Assembly: GCA_027475525.1 (NCBI GenBank)
Contig: JAMWFC010000114.1
Location: forward strand, 558,001-622,000
DNA length: 64,000 nt
Direction of reading: 5' to 3'
Source: Macrolepiota albuminosa
Taxonomy: Eukaryota; Basidiomycota; Agaricomycetes; Agaricales; Agaricaceae
Under the pieces are notes generated by a model. The model ran no database searches, was not told where the DNA came from, and was given only the letters and a program-made list of their open reading frames with translations. Shown piece by piece: positions 33,122-45,079 of the stretch. The position numbers and the translations under genes were made by a program. Each line of letters starts with the position of its first letter. Within the stretch, counting starts at the first letter, position 1.

Positions 33122-34966
33122 CTAAGTGTTTTCTGTGTTATTGCCTGACTGAACTCCCGCACATTTTCTTTCCTTACTAGTAATCAGACTTGCAGTGGCT
33201 TCACCCAGATATTGACACTTTCCGCTGGCATCACAATGGGCAGTGTCGCCATAAAAAAAGCAGCAAAGATGACAGTCAACATATTCAATATATGCAGTAT
33301 GGATTAGTGCCCAAATGTCCCTTGGTATACCAATTGTTGAATTCCATTCCATTAAGGCAGCTTCTGTAGGCTTGTCAATGAACTCAATGACATTAGCAGA
33401 AGTTTCGGCAAATGTGTGCAAATGAACTTTATCAACATCATCAAGATCAATGATCTTAGAATTCACTGTATACCGAGTCAGTGTATGACAAGGAGATTAA
33501 AAAAAGTAATATCTTCAACAGTTGAGGTACAGTTCATGTACCTTTTGTTTGAAATATGTGTGTTAAATCCATCAATTGAAAAAACACAGAGACAGGCTGG
33601 ACAAGTTGTTGCATACTTGTCAAGGCTATGGATGGCTGAGAGAGGCATCCTGAGCGTTGAGTTGAGTTCACAGATGACTCAACCAATGTTTGTGTTCAAA
33701 TACTGGACTTGTTGAAATATATAGTCTAGATATCCAGGAAAGATCCTTTCATTATATGGCTTAAGAATATGGTGAGTGTTCTTAAAATCTGCAGCAGGAT
33801 GTTTTGAGGGATGGGCTGCACAAAAATTACCTTTCAATTGACAAACTAACTATCCAGAACATACCTTTATAGACCCCTAAAGCAACATTCAAATTAATAT
33901 GGTCAATTAGATTGGCCTCTGTAGTTACAATGCAGTCAGATTGCAAGATAAATATGTTAGATGCTTACTTGAGTTGGCTCAAGCATCAGCAACTGATTTT
34001 TCAAAGAATGCTGCAGATTTAAAGTACAAAGAACCTGTTCCAGTCTGAATATGACGTGGCTGTAAAGAGCTTAATCGCTTGGTTGGTGTATAAAAGGCCT
34101 TTGAGACTCGTGAATTAATGTAGATGTTATTGAGTTGATTCTGAAATCTGTTAGTAGCTTGTGATGACGATGGTGGTGTTGGGAGCTGCTGCAGCATAAG
34201 AAATTCAGATACCTCAGCTTCAGAGGGAGAGTGAATTGGACTCAAGACATGGTTGTAATCAACTAGCAAGGAGTTAAATTAATTGAATGCAAGTAAAATT
34301 TTGTTATGCATGAGAATACTTTTTCCATATCTCAGCTGCCTCTTCCCCCTCCTGATGGGCTAAAGAATGGCACCAGTAAGCTAAAAAATTAATTTTTCTT
34401 AGAAGCAACATCCTTACTCATTTGTTTTGCTACTATTTTGGAGTCTTATGTTATAAAGGGCTCATTCAGATGAGGAATGATAACTATAGGTGGACACAGC
34501 TATCATGTAAGTAGTTGAAATAGGAATAAATTACAAACCAGTAAAAACACATGCATGGTCTGTTGCTTAAAAAAAGTCAACTTCCTAGTATACACTAAAC
34601 CGCTTCTTAAAATGGAGTTGCATGACTTGTTCATGATCAAGTTTATGAATATGAGGGCATTTGGATGGCTCATAAGATATATGGCCAAATTCAGAAGCAG
34701 CAACCTTAGTCATTTCACCATTGCAAAAGATTCTCATGGGCCTATAGCAAGAATAGGAATTGTAAATCTACTTCTAATGCAGATAATAAAGTGACCGACC
34801 TTTGCCATGTTTCCCATTCACCAGTGACATCACTATAAGTAACTAGACAGTTGATCTTGTTGTAAAAATCCAGTTGCATTTTCAGATCATAAAGCTTGGC
34901 CCATTCAGACAGATTCAATACTGTTAACCGAGCATATGAAGTGAAGAGATGATGCTTAGAAGACAT
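33122..34966 (-). pseudogene. Fragmented multi-exon gene, unrecognised
   Basis: Three minus-strand open stretches look like exons of one decayed gene: 34966-34742 (MSSKHHLFTSYARLTVL, YSDVTGEWETWQR), 34269-33979 (Pro/Ser-rich with LQQLPTPPSSSQ) and 33466-33122 (VHLHTFAETSANVIEFIDKP, then CHLCCFFYGDTAHCDASG). A C-x2-C...H motif (CPACLCVFSIDGFNTHI, near 33610) lies between the last two and may be a degenerate zinc finger. I cannot assign a family, and introns were not resolved. Confidence 0.4.
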
Positions 34967-37697
34967 GGAATAATGGCAATTGAGTACTGACAGATAACTT
35001 TTGAATTAAATATAAGACACCACTCAATATACAATGATTTTGCGAATTTCCTGTCTTTATAACCGTTGAATGCAAGCTATTGGAAGATCTGATGCCTTGC
35101 AGAATAAAGCAAGATAAAATGACAATGAAGATGCATGTAGCTAGAGACTAGCATTGGTGGAAGTATTGACTAACATCAGTGAAAGTATTACATTGCAAAG
35201 ACAAATAAACTGAATTGAACTGTGACTGATCTATAGTTATGACAAAAATGGATTAGGGTTTATTATTTCAAAAAGAAATATGCATGGAATGACAGACACT
35301 GCAAAGACACAGATATAAACAGGGCTTACAACCAATCATTAACGTGCCATAGCTCAACATGAAGCAACAACAGACTATGCTCGAAGCTAAATATTTCTAT
35401 TCAGACTTTTCTGAGAGTGATTTGAATTTCCATACTACTTACTTCAGATGCTGACTCCGAATCATATGCATTTTATCATGTTTGTCCACAGTTGCTGGTT
35501 CTCTATCCCTCATTGATGTGTTCATAATGAATCTGAGTTGCTACCACCATATTATTGACATAATAATTTCAAGTATCTCCTCACCTAAGCAGAGGTATTG
35601 ATATGTTTTGTTTTCTCAAACCAGGACACATATTACACGATTTAATATTTCTTCTATTCCAATCTTCTTCACACCATTCCTCTATTTTGTCCTCTATGTC
35701 CTTCTCTGCTCTCTTGTGTGCCCCTTCATAGTGCTCCTCCATCTAAGTATAATGGCAAAGATGACTCGTCATGTTACAATACTTCTCAACAAGACATTCA
35801 ACGTTTAAGTGGCCATTGTACATTGACAAGCCATCATCTAGAGTGCTCCTGGGATGCTATTTACTCTGGACATATACATAGCGATGCATCAGCATAATGA
35901 TGTGCACAAAGCAGATGGTGGCACTATGTGAGGTGCGGAGGCAGGACAAGACTTGATTAATAACATTTTTGAACAATAATGTTACAGACATTGACACTTT
36001 CAAATGCTGTTACAGACTGAGGGTTTGTTGTCTGCACTAGCAAGACATATGTTCAAAGACACACAACATTTTCTTTTATTCTCAATTTACTACTACATAG
36101 AGCACTACCATGAAATCCTATTGTAGTGCCCTCACACATTCTCCCACCACCTATCTGAGATCAAGATGCGCACTATGACTTATTAGAGGATTTTCCAGAT
36201 GATAGAGAGGTACTCAGATGTGCTGTATTATATCAGACTCACTCATCTTGTTTTTCTGTATGTTTTGACCTCTTGTTTTGCTCATTTATTGATCTTGATT
36301 TAGGAGCTATATGCATTGTGACAAACAGAAACATCTCATAATAAAAGCATTTGATAAATGAGGGATTCTTGTTGCCACGTTCCATACTCACAAAAATCAA
36401 TGGCTTGATGAAGATTGGAGTTACTCAGATGTTTTGAAAGAGGTTAAGTAGAACGCAAAGCTCATTGTCATCAAACATATAGTATGCTGCAAGCTTAACA
36501 ATTCTGATTTCACTTTATGTAGAAAGGATTGTATACATGAAGTGTTTTTGACAATTGAATTTGCTCAATCTTCTGTGCAGTGCGGCAACATGATGATCCA
36601 TCATCAAGTAGATCCGAGTATAAACAAGGCCAATATTTTCATGCTCAACTAAAGGTATGTTCACTTGATACATGTCAAAAAACTATTACTAAACGTTCTA
36701 TTTCTAGTTCTTTTTATTGTAGTTAGTACAATATCTATCTATCCATTCTATACCTGTAGCTGGATATCAAGACTAAAGATACGTTGCTGAGCTTATGCAG
36801 TTTATTTTATTTTATTTTTTCTTTGCGTATGACTATAGCTCAGCATCCTTCATCATTGGAGCATTAGACACAATTCTTATAAGAAACATTGAAAGATACG
36901 TCACATTTGCTCTATTGGCAGTAAAGCTCTTCTTGATTAAACATCTTTAGTGGAACAGTTTCATAATATTAGTAAAAGCCTTGTTATTAATCATTGGTAT
37001 TGGTACAGCTAATAATTACATTAATACTTACTACTAGTCAACCATTCATATTTTTGTATATAATATCTTTATGCCAACCTGGATTGCCAACATTCAGCTA
37101 ACTGAGCTTTATTGCTAATAAGTTAAAGGAATACCAAAATACCTTAATTGCATAGTATCATAATTTGTTGTTTCCCTACACTATTTAATATATCAGTTTC
37201 TGATTATAATAACATATGCTTATATAATGATAGTTAAATACAATCGACTATTAGCATGTCCAAGTTATCTGATTGCTTATAACGTCCGCAATAAAAAATT
37301 ATCAGTATTACAATGTACTAATGCATAGTCTGTTAGTCCAATTGTAATACACTATCTAAATTTATAGTACACTATCTACAAAGTTTGATCATATATAGTA
37401 CAATATATGCAATGTACATTTTAGATTTGTGAGCAAGAAATTATAATATGGGCCTCCTCTCAACCTCCGGTCCCTTTTCTGTCTCTCTCATGGTTGTTGT
37501 TGCTGCCACTGTTGCTTCACCTATTGCTACTTTGTCCATTGTTGCTGCTATAACTGCCACTTTACCCACCTCCACTGTCATTATTGCTTCTTCTAATGTT
37601 GATACTATCATCGCAATTATTTCATCCTACATCAGCATGGGCTGGCCAGCATCTGCTGCTACTTCCATTCAAGTTCCTGCGTTAGTATGCTACCAAC
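34967..37697. other. AT-rich gene-poor interval
   Basis: No reading frame, RNA gene or element could be supported. The open plus-strand frame at 37448-37735 is low-complexity (Val/Thr/Ser/Ala-rich). It lies antisense to what may be the downstream end of the next pseudogene. Confidence 0.45.
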
Positions 37698-39217
37698 AGA
37701 CTTTTCAACTGATCAATTTCTTGCATAAGCTCTGATAGAATATGCTGGGGCAGCCCTTGCTGAATGAGAGCGAGTGCCAAGGAACTCCCCATCCAACAAT
37801 AGTCAGTACTCATGCACTCCTCCTATACATAAAAATATATCAGGTAGATATTATGGGATATAGGGTCACTTATACATAACATCTTCATAGACTGATGCTA
37901 ACGTGTTCAACAACCAGTTCCTCCTCCATAAAATCCATGGCTATGCTGCCTCCACTTGCCATATTGCCTGCTGTACCTCCTCTATCTCTGACGCTCCTCC
38001 AAATGCTCTGTTCCTGTCACAAATTGCCACGTTCTGCTCTTCCCATATGGTTTCCCAAGCGCACCATTCCCGCAGAAGATCCTCTTGTGTGTGCTGCAAC
38101 TGTAAGGTTATCTGGTGCTTAGCCACCAGGGCCTCCTGCAAATGCTGGTGCATCTTCTTGTCAATATATGGTCAGGCAGATATTGGGGGGATTTCATAGA
38201 TATTCAATACATCCAAGCTTGGGGACCTCCATGCACGCTTGTACCCTATTATGTCCACTGACTTGGTCAAAGCTTGGTGTTTCTCTTTGTCTTACTGTGG
38301 AGATGACATGTTTACACTTCCTCCTTGCAACAAATCCTTAGCCTGCACCTCAACCAACTCTACAGCCTTTGATGAACCCTCAAACCATGCTCCACTTGAC
38401 TCCATACCTTTTGACCTGGGTATATTGCCTGTACTCAATGACTTTGTATTCATATGTCTGTGCATACAATTAAATAATATCAAACCTGAATTTGTTGCCT
38501 CCCCAAAGTATGGCACTGGTAATGCTCAATGCTTTTTCTTATCATGCCAAGTCATTGGCGCTTCCTCCATTGACATAGGCAAAGCTCTGCACTTCTCCTT
38601 ATTCTGCCATGTAGTTGATGTCTTTGCCTTCCTTCCTCTCAATGAACTCCCAGCCAGTGCCTCACTCAGCTCCTCAGCCCTCGATTTGGATGCACTAGCC
38701 AACTGGCTCAGCACCCAAGTGATGTCCCATCCCTGCTTTTTGCTCATGCACAATGCTCTCCATGCCTGAGCCATGGAGCATTGCTTGTGCTGGGCTTGAT
38801 AGGAAACACAAACTGAGTTATCCTTGCAAGACTTTGCCACCGGCACCTCAAACTCACATGGCTCACCTTGACGTGAGCATAATGAGCACTTGTGATGGTT
38901 AGGACATGCAACCGGGCCAGGAAAACACTCACAGGACACTTGGTCTAACACCACTTAAGGGTGGGAGGACCACAGTATTGGTTTTGGGCCATGGCAAATT
39001 GCTCCAGTGTTACATGGACTTGAGGGATCCGCTGCACTGCCAGTACTAGCCATACCTGACTGGAACTAAGAACAGGCTGTTCAGTATGCATTGACAAGCT
39101 CACAGCAGGTGTTGATTGAACTGAGCTGCTCAGGCCGGCCATCTGCATGCTCCTTGCCGGTGTCAACAAGTTGGATGTCAGTGTTGATGAATTTGACCCC
39201 ATAGATTGGGCTGCCAT
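37698..39217 (-). pseudogene. Third Zn2Cys6-like gene, decayed
   Basis: From ATG 39217 a Ser/Thr-rich N-terminus leads, after a stop and frame change near 38950, into CSLCSRQGEPC, then a 15-residue spacer and CVSYQAQHKQC. The spacing matches element B (C-X2-C-X6-C-X15-C-X2-[Y]-X6-C), but the fifth cysteine is Tyr, one G-to-A change from Cys. WRALCMSKKQGW follows, matching WRARCMAWKQGW of the element B copy. A C-terminal coiled coil (HQHLQEALVAKHQITLQLQH, 38150-37941) resembles the coiled coil of the element C copy. No pol is visible nearby, so the host element, if any, is lost. Stops occur at about 38526 and 38290. Confidence 0.65.
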
Positions 39218-40361
39218 CTCTGGGTGGGCATGCTAAGTAAGTATGCAGACATGCCAGGAAACTACTTACACTGCTGAAAAAGGTCTGCTATTTGCTGCTC
39301 ATCCAGATGATGCTTGTATATTTCTTGGTGCTCCTTGTAGCATAGCTATGAAGCAGTAGTGTTGTCATCAGGTGGGAGTGGTATAGGCAAACAGTTAGAG
39401 GTAGAGTGGCATGACATGGTCAAAGAAGAAGGATTGGTCAAAATGTTTTTCTTATCTACTCTCTTATCATGATAGCATCAAGCTTCTACTTTTATTATCA
39501 CTATGAATACATAGCCACCATTATATAGCTTAGATGAGTAAATAAAAATAAACTCTGAGTTTTGTACATAAGTGATAATAAGAGTGTTATGTTCAGACAT
39601 ATAGGTTTTGAGTCCTCTATAAAGTTCATGTATTTTTAACTACTATTTTTAAGTGTATCTTCATTATTTATTGTTTCACTTTACTTATGTAGACTCCTTG
39701 CTAGCTGTGTAAGACCTACGCAGTATGTTGTTCCAAAGCCCATACCTCAAATGGTATAATAGATCACTGATCACATACAGGGTCAATCCTACGATGCTCA
39801 GCATTCAGTGGATCCACATGGAACGTGATTGCCAAATAGACTGCTGATTATTGGCAAGCATGACTTTTGGTTTTACTATCCTCAACAATGAGACACAGCT
39901 GTCTTGAATCATATTTTGGGTACGAATACCCTGGAATCAGCGCAGATAATATATAATACCTCCAATATCAATTTTGATGCTGATTATGATTGGTTGGGGC
40001 ATAACTATATTTTGTCTGAATAAGGGGAGAATTAATACAAATATCTGATGAGTCATAGTATTAGATCATAATATGATTGTTCATTTAGCAATGCATCTTA
40101 GGTCAGCATTGTGGCTTGCCGGCTATATAAAATCAAAAGGGCACCTTAGAGTTTGTATGTATCCTCATACTTGTGTGTGATAGCATTTCTTTATAAGTAT
40201 GTTATTGCTGTCTGAAACCAGTACATTGTTTTGATTCCAGGTATGCAGCCATACAGGTGAAGAGGTGCCTAGGGCATCGGCATCCTCAGAAGTATTCACT
40301 TGTCTATAAATAAATAAATAAATAAATATACAATATATTAGTTATTTGATTTTGTTGTTGT
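39218..40361. other. AT-rich interval, no gene recognised
   Basis: Only a short (AAAT)n run at 40305-40328 stands out. Confidence 0.5.
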
Positions 40362-40524
40362 AGCTGTGTACTATTTGAATATGCAACCATTGCACAGCCA
40401 CTATAATCATGAACATATATTATTATATTATATATTTAATTATTTATTTTTAATATAGTAATAGCATGTAATTTCATGCATATAGTGGCTGTATATCAAT
40501 CATATATTCGAATGATATACAGCC
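40362..40524. repeat. MITE-like inverted-repeat unit
   Basis: The left arm 40362-40405 and the reverse complement of 40481-40524 align along about 44 bp, with several mismatches, around an AT-rich centre. I see no clear target duplication. A related palindrome lies at 40833-40876. Confidence 0.45.
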
Positions 40525-40832
40525 AGCAGAGGTCAGGTCCAATGCTCAATCGCTAGCTTAGTCCCATCCTAACAAGCCCTTTCTATCATAATAGCCTTAT
40601 CCTTCAAATTCTTCCTTTATGTAAATAGTGGATTTCGCTCACAGTAGTAGCAAGCTTTCTTTACTGGGTTTTTGATGCTATCCCACTTGCACCCTTTTAG
40701 TTACACATATACTGTTCAGCTATAGGTCTACCAAAGCATTCCTACCTGATATATCCTTAGCTACTATATAGCAGAAGTAGATAGCATTGTAGACGTACGG
40801 CTATATTTAATTATTTATTCTAATTGTGTTAT

Positions 40833-40876
40833 TGTGGCTGTGCATCATTTGAGTATACAACTGCTGCACAGCCACA
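40833..40876. repeat. Hairpin with perfect 12-bp arms
   Basis: TGTGGCTGTGCA (40833-40844) and TGCACAGCCACA (40865-40876) are perfect inverted repeats around a 20-nt loop. The loop and arms resemble the left arm of the unit at 40362. Confidence 0.7.
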
Positions 40877-40978
40877 AGCTCCATAATTGCTGCATGTATT
40901 CCATATTATTACATTCTTTTGAGTATGAAAACATCTAATTGAATTTAAAATATTGTGTAATATTGTTTTTACCGTCAC

Positions 40979-41761
40979 TATCAGGTTCCGCTGAGTCGGG
41001 GGCTTTCTGGAAAAGCAATGCCCTTACGAGGCGGACTTGATCTATGGATACTCGGGTGTCTGGAACTCCAGGGCTAGGACTCTGGGTTTCAAGATGCAGA
41101 CAGGGGTAGTCTCAGGAGAGGGGACTTGGTCTAGGGGCTTTGGGTTTTAGGTAGCTGAGAATTGGGTGGGGGTCGAGTCATGAACTGGGGGTTCTAAGAC
41201 AAGACCGGGTTAACAAACTATAAGTCGCGAAGTGCGTACCAAACTTAGAGCACGCGATTATTCAAGCGTGCCAGTCAAAGCGTGCCAGTCAGTGCATACC
41301 AGTCAAGCAGAGAGCACGCAACAATTCAAGTTAATATCAAGACTAGCGAATACAATGGAGAACTACACTATAAGTACTACAGGGCCAGGTCTCGGGGTTC
41401 CAGGGTGTTTGAGATGGGCTCTGGAAGGCATTGAATAGCGGACAGGGACTGTATATTTGGATTGCATGTGTGGGGCGTGCGATTAATTGGCGTGGAGGAA
41501 GCCGTGATGCATGATGCGTGATGCGTGATGGCCCGGAAGCGGTAGGCGTGATCTGGTTGTTGATCAGGGGTTGATGGCGGTAGATCCTGGGCATGTGATG
41601 CAGGGTTGCTGAAGGGTGCCGGGTGATGGCGGTTCTTGATGCGAGTGATGGCGGTGCTGGTAGTCGTGATGGTGGGGTGCATTCTGTGGGGTCGGAGAGG
41701 AGGTCCCAGATGGGGTTCCGGGAGTGTCCCGGAGTGAGTTCGGAGGGGAGGGGTTATGACA
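40979..41761 (-). repeat. Solo LTR of family B (783 bp)
   Basis: It is related throughout to the LTR at 6712-7482, in the opposite orientation. On the minus strand it starts TGTCATAACC and ends GGAACCTGATA (the usual TGACA changed at one base). It is flanked by a perfect 5-bp target duplication GTCAC (40974-40978 and 41762-41766). It is more GC-rich than its surroundings. Confidence 0.93.
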
Positions 41762-41766
41762 GTCAC

Positions 41767-41892
41767 ATATTATTTGAGACGATATAACTATTTATTTGTC
41801 AATGTTGGATTTAATCTTTCTTGGTCCACGGTTTATAAAGGTATTGTACTTAGATGATTCATTGATCTTGATCAAGCATTAAGAAAGAACAA

Positions 41893-41924
<32 letters not shown>

Positions 41925-42344
41925 TTTCCTTTGGTAGGTATTGCCAAACTGTTTATCCATACAATCAATAATATAATCAAGGTATTATTTTGATGCAATG
42001 ACACTTATTATGATATGTTATTTTGATGATGACACTTATTTATTACTAGATTAACTGGTGGAAAAAAAAACCAAAAAAAAAAAAACAAAAAAACAAACAA
42101 ACAATACAACATGATATGGGCGGTAGTATATTGGATGCTAGGTGCTATGGACAGTGGTATATGTAGATGCTCAGTACTTGGATTAATATAGGAAGACAAT
42201 GAAGGAACGGCGATGAGAACTTGTAGAATAATTCAGGGATAACCAATTAACCAGATGTGAGAAATAAGATAACTTAGTGAAAATATAATGGACCGTGTTA
42301 GGTAAAAATGTCTCAAGAGGTAGTATCAAAGCCATTGTAAAATA
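41767..42344. other. AT-rich interval with simple repeats
   Basis: A (TA)n run at about 41893-41917 and A-rich tracts at 42061-42110. No gene was seen. Confidence 0.6.
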
Positions 42345-43330
42345 TCAGTTGTCAATGTTCATGTAATTCAATATTTGTTGCTTAAAATTGCTGGTACTGA
42401 CCACCTTGCCAGCTTTCTGTTGGATTTCTCTGTTGTTTTCATACATTTGGAGCTTTCTTTTCACTAGCTCGTAGTCTTTGCATTTGAGTGGTTGCCCCTT
42501 CCTCTTCTTAGTAATTGTCAGAGTGAGAATAATACATTTATTGTTTATATGGCCGCTTACTAGTGCAAATGTTTTATCTAGCAGCGTTATCAATCTCAAA
42601 ACTGTTAACATCTTGTACTTTTCTCCCCTCAATGGAACAACTGCGAAGGATATCTGGGCCACAACTATATTGCCGATTTAGAAGGTCTGCAGTGTGATCC
42701 TCTTGAACCTTTTTGATTTATGTGAGCATCTATGTTTTATGGTTGTTATCTATATATATTCTTACATTTTGTCTCTGTCCAGCGTTATCCTTGCTTGTGT
42801 GTACTCAACGATATTGTCTGATATCTTCTTGAACCCCCCTCATGCAATTTTTTCAAGCAATCCATTGAGGTCAGTATTCTTTTTGAATGGAATGTGAATT
42901 TCTCTTTTGTCTAAGTCCTTTGCAGGTGTAAACACTCTATTGTTTGTGTGCAGTATCTTGTTTCCTTCATTTGACATTTCTTCTGACTATTCTTCCAGTT
43001 CACCCTCTTTGAACTCCCAGTTGAATGCTTTGTATACTGTTTTTGCTGTAGCGATAGCATTGTCAAACTGCTGTATGCCAAGACTGTCTAGTTTTATTGA
43101 CTGTTTGAGGTATTTACATTTTCTGTTAAATTCACTATATCTCTATCAGCTATCTTCAATATGTATAGCGTCATTGAATGCTCACTTTATAGATCCTCCT
43201 ACTTTAAATGGGGGCAAATCTATGTCTGATATTGCATTGTACACCATAAATGTTGCTTCCTTGTTTGTCATCTTGCTGTCCTCATCTGCTAGCAGTAGTC
43301 TCCATATTTTTGAGCTTTTGTACTGCTGTA
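42345..43330 (-). pseudogene. Unrecognised protein fragment, one frame with scattered stops
   Basis: One minus-strand frame stays coherent over about 330 codons with a few stops: MTNKEATFMVYNAISDIDLP, IHIPFKKNTDLNGLLEKIA, IGNIVVAQISFAVVPLRGEK, then LRLITLLDKTF and ILTLTITKKRKGQPLKCKDY. The end (42662-42345) is fully open. The style resembles repetitive reading frames of Agaricomycetes, but I cannot name a domain. The hydrophobic plus-strand frames over the same bases (42907-43374) are its antisense shadow. Confidence 0.45.
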
Positions 43331-45079
43331 CGACTACCATACTTTTCTATTCCGGTTTTTTCATAAGACATTAAATCTATGTGTGGATGCAATACATCTA
43401 TATTTTCATTTCACTTGCAAGATATCATGAAGTCGTGCTTCTCTCCAATGCTCATCATACTTGACATGTTGTTTCAAAGTACTTCCTATGCCAATATCTA
43501 TTTAAATATTTTTTTTTATAATTCTAAAACGCTTCATTCAGTATGCACTTGCATTGCTTTTGTCGTACTTGTTGTTTATTTTGTATATGTATATATGATG
43601 ATAAAAATAGGCTACAGGATATCTGGTAAGCTGATACTGTCTTGTGTCACATGGCAGCCATCTATTATATATTATAAGCAAATTTTTGGGGTCGACTATC
43701 TGTATGGCTTCTTATTCTCATGTCACCTTGCATCAGTCTAATGAAGGCAATGTTTATGGGTTGACTGTCTGTCTGGCTTCTTAGCTATTTGGATATATTT
43801 TATCTTTCCTATTCAACGTATTTGGAAATGATAAGACCGACCCAATTTATTGGATCTCCCTGTCTGCAAAACCTCTAACTGTCTCTCAGGCAACTTCTTT
43901 CCTGTAGATTTTCCTGTCTCATGGGACTGTGTTCTTTTCCTTTCATTTTGAAGCATGTGCATTTCTGCGTCGATATCTTGCTTATTCCATTATATCATTT
44001 TATTTTATTTTGGCTTATAGATTGTCTGTTTCCTGGATACTGAGTGGGTTACTTTGCTTTTATCATCTTTTAGGATTGAAATAGGCTGATTCAAACTGAC
44101 TGATTGGTTTGCCTATTCATATTATCTACGTATTACTCTATTATTACTACAGGATTGAACAAGGCTAATTCAAATTGACATTTTGGCTTGCCTATTGGTA
44201 TCCCTTACTTCTTACACCGTTCTGGCTACATTTTTCTTAGTATCTGGATCTTTCTTGTTTGCCTTTCTATGCTCAGACTCGCTGATCTGGCACATGTAGA
44301 GCTTGTGTGAAGTTGTGGTTTCTTATGCAAGTGTTGGTGTTTGATTTGTATTAATTTATTTGTCTAAGCATGTATTAATAGTTCTTTATCTGTTTACCAA
44401 ATGGCTGGCTTAAAGCTTCTAACTCATCATTAGCTCTATTTTTTTTTCAACAATTTTTCCCCCCTATATCTGGCTTATATATCCAGTTTATTATGCAACC
44501 ATGGGTATGTGTACTATTATATTTGCTTTATTTGTCCCTTGTTGCTTTTGACGTTTACATGTCTATTAGTATGCTGGTATACCATAAAACCTGTGTGCTA
44601 TAATCTTCCTTATCCTCACTCTTTTGCTTTATCTATCTCTCACTATATTTGTTTCTACATCATTATACTTGGTACTACCATGCCCCCACATAAAAACTCA
44701 AAGAAGTCAACAGATAAACCAGAAAATTTGATGTGTCCTCTGTACAAATAGCTGCAAGCTTTGTAAGTTTCTATCTACCTACCTATGTCTTATTCTTATA
44801 CTGAAATATCTGACTAAGGAATGCAGACCAGTTGAATGTGTGCATTATGTAATCAATTGTATGTATGACCTTGACATGTGCTATCAGTATATTTGCAGCT
44901 GTGTTAGCTGGCAACTTGCTTGTCAATGCTGATTCTGCGTCTTCCTCTTCTGTCAAGTGCAAAATTGGTGTAGCCTGTGATGTGTACATTCTTGTATATC
45001 ATGTTGCTTTCAATGATTGCTTATCATTTGTAGCAATAGTATGCCCTCTATGCCTTTGCTAAAGAAGAAGAGGGCAGGT
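43331..45079. other. Pyrimidine-rich, AT-rich interval
   Basis: No supported gene. A short acidic minus-strand stretch near 44870-44990 (LTEEEDAESALTSK) could be an isolated exon fragment. Confidence 0.4.

Noticed and set aside
37448..37735. Plus-strand 95-codon frame rich in Val, Thr and Ala
   Set aside because: Low complexity, with no domain or splice context. Repeated GTTGTTGCTG-type triplets explain the composition.
41893..42110. Simple TA and A-rich repeats as a possible replication origin or centromere signal
   Set aside because: They are short and common in AT-rich fungal DNA, with no supporting structure.
42907..43374. Plus-strand hydrophobic reading frame of 155 codons
   Set aside because: It is antisense to a coherent minus-strand pseudogene (43330-42345). 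Its hydrophobicity follows from T-rich sequence.
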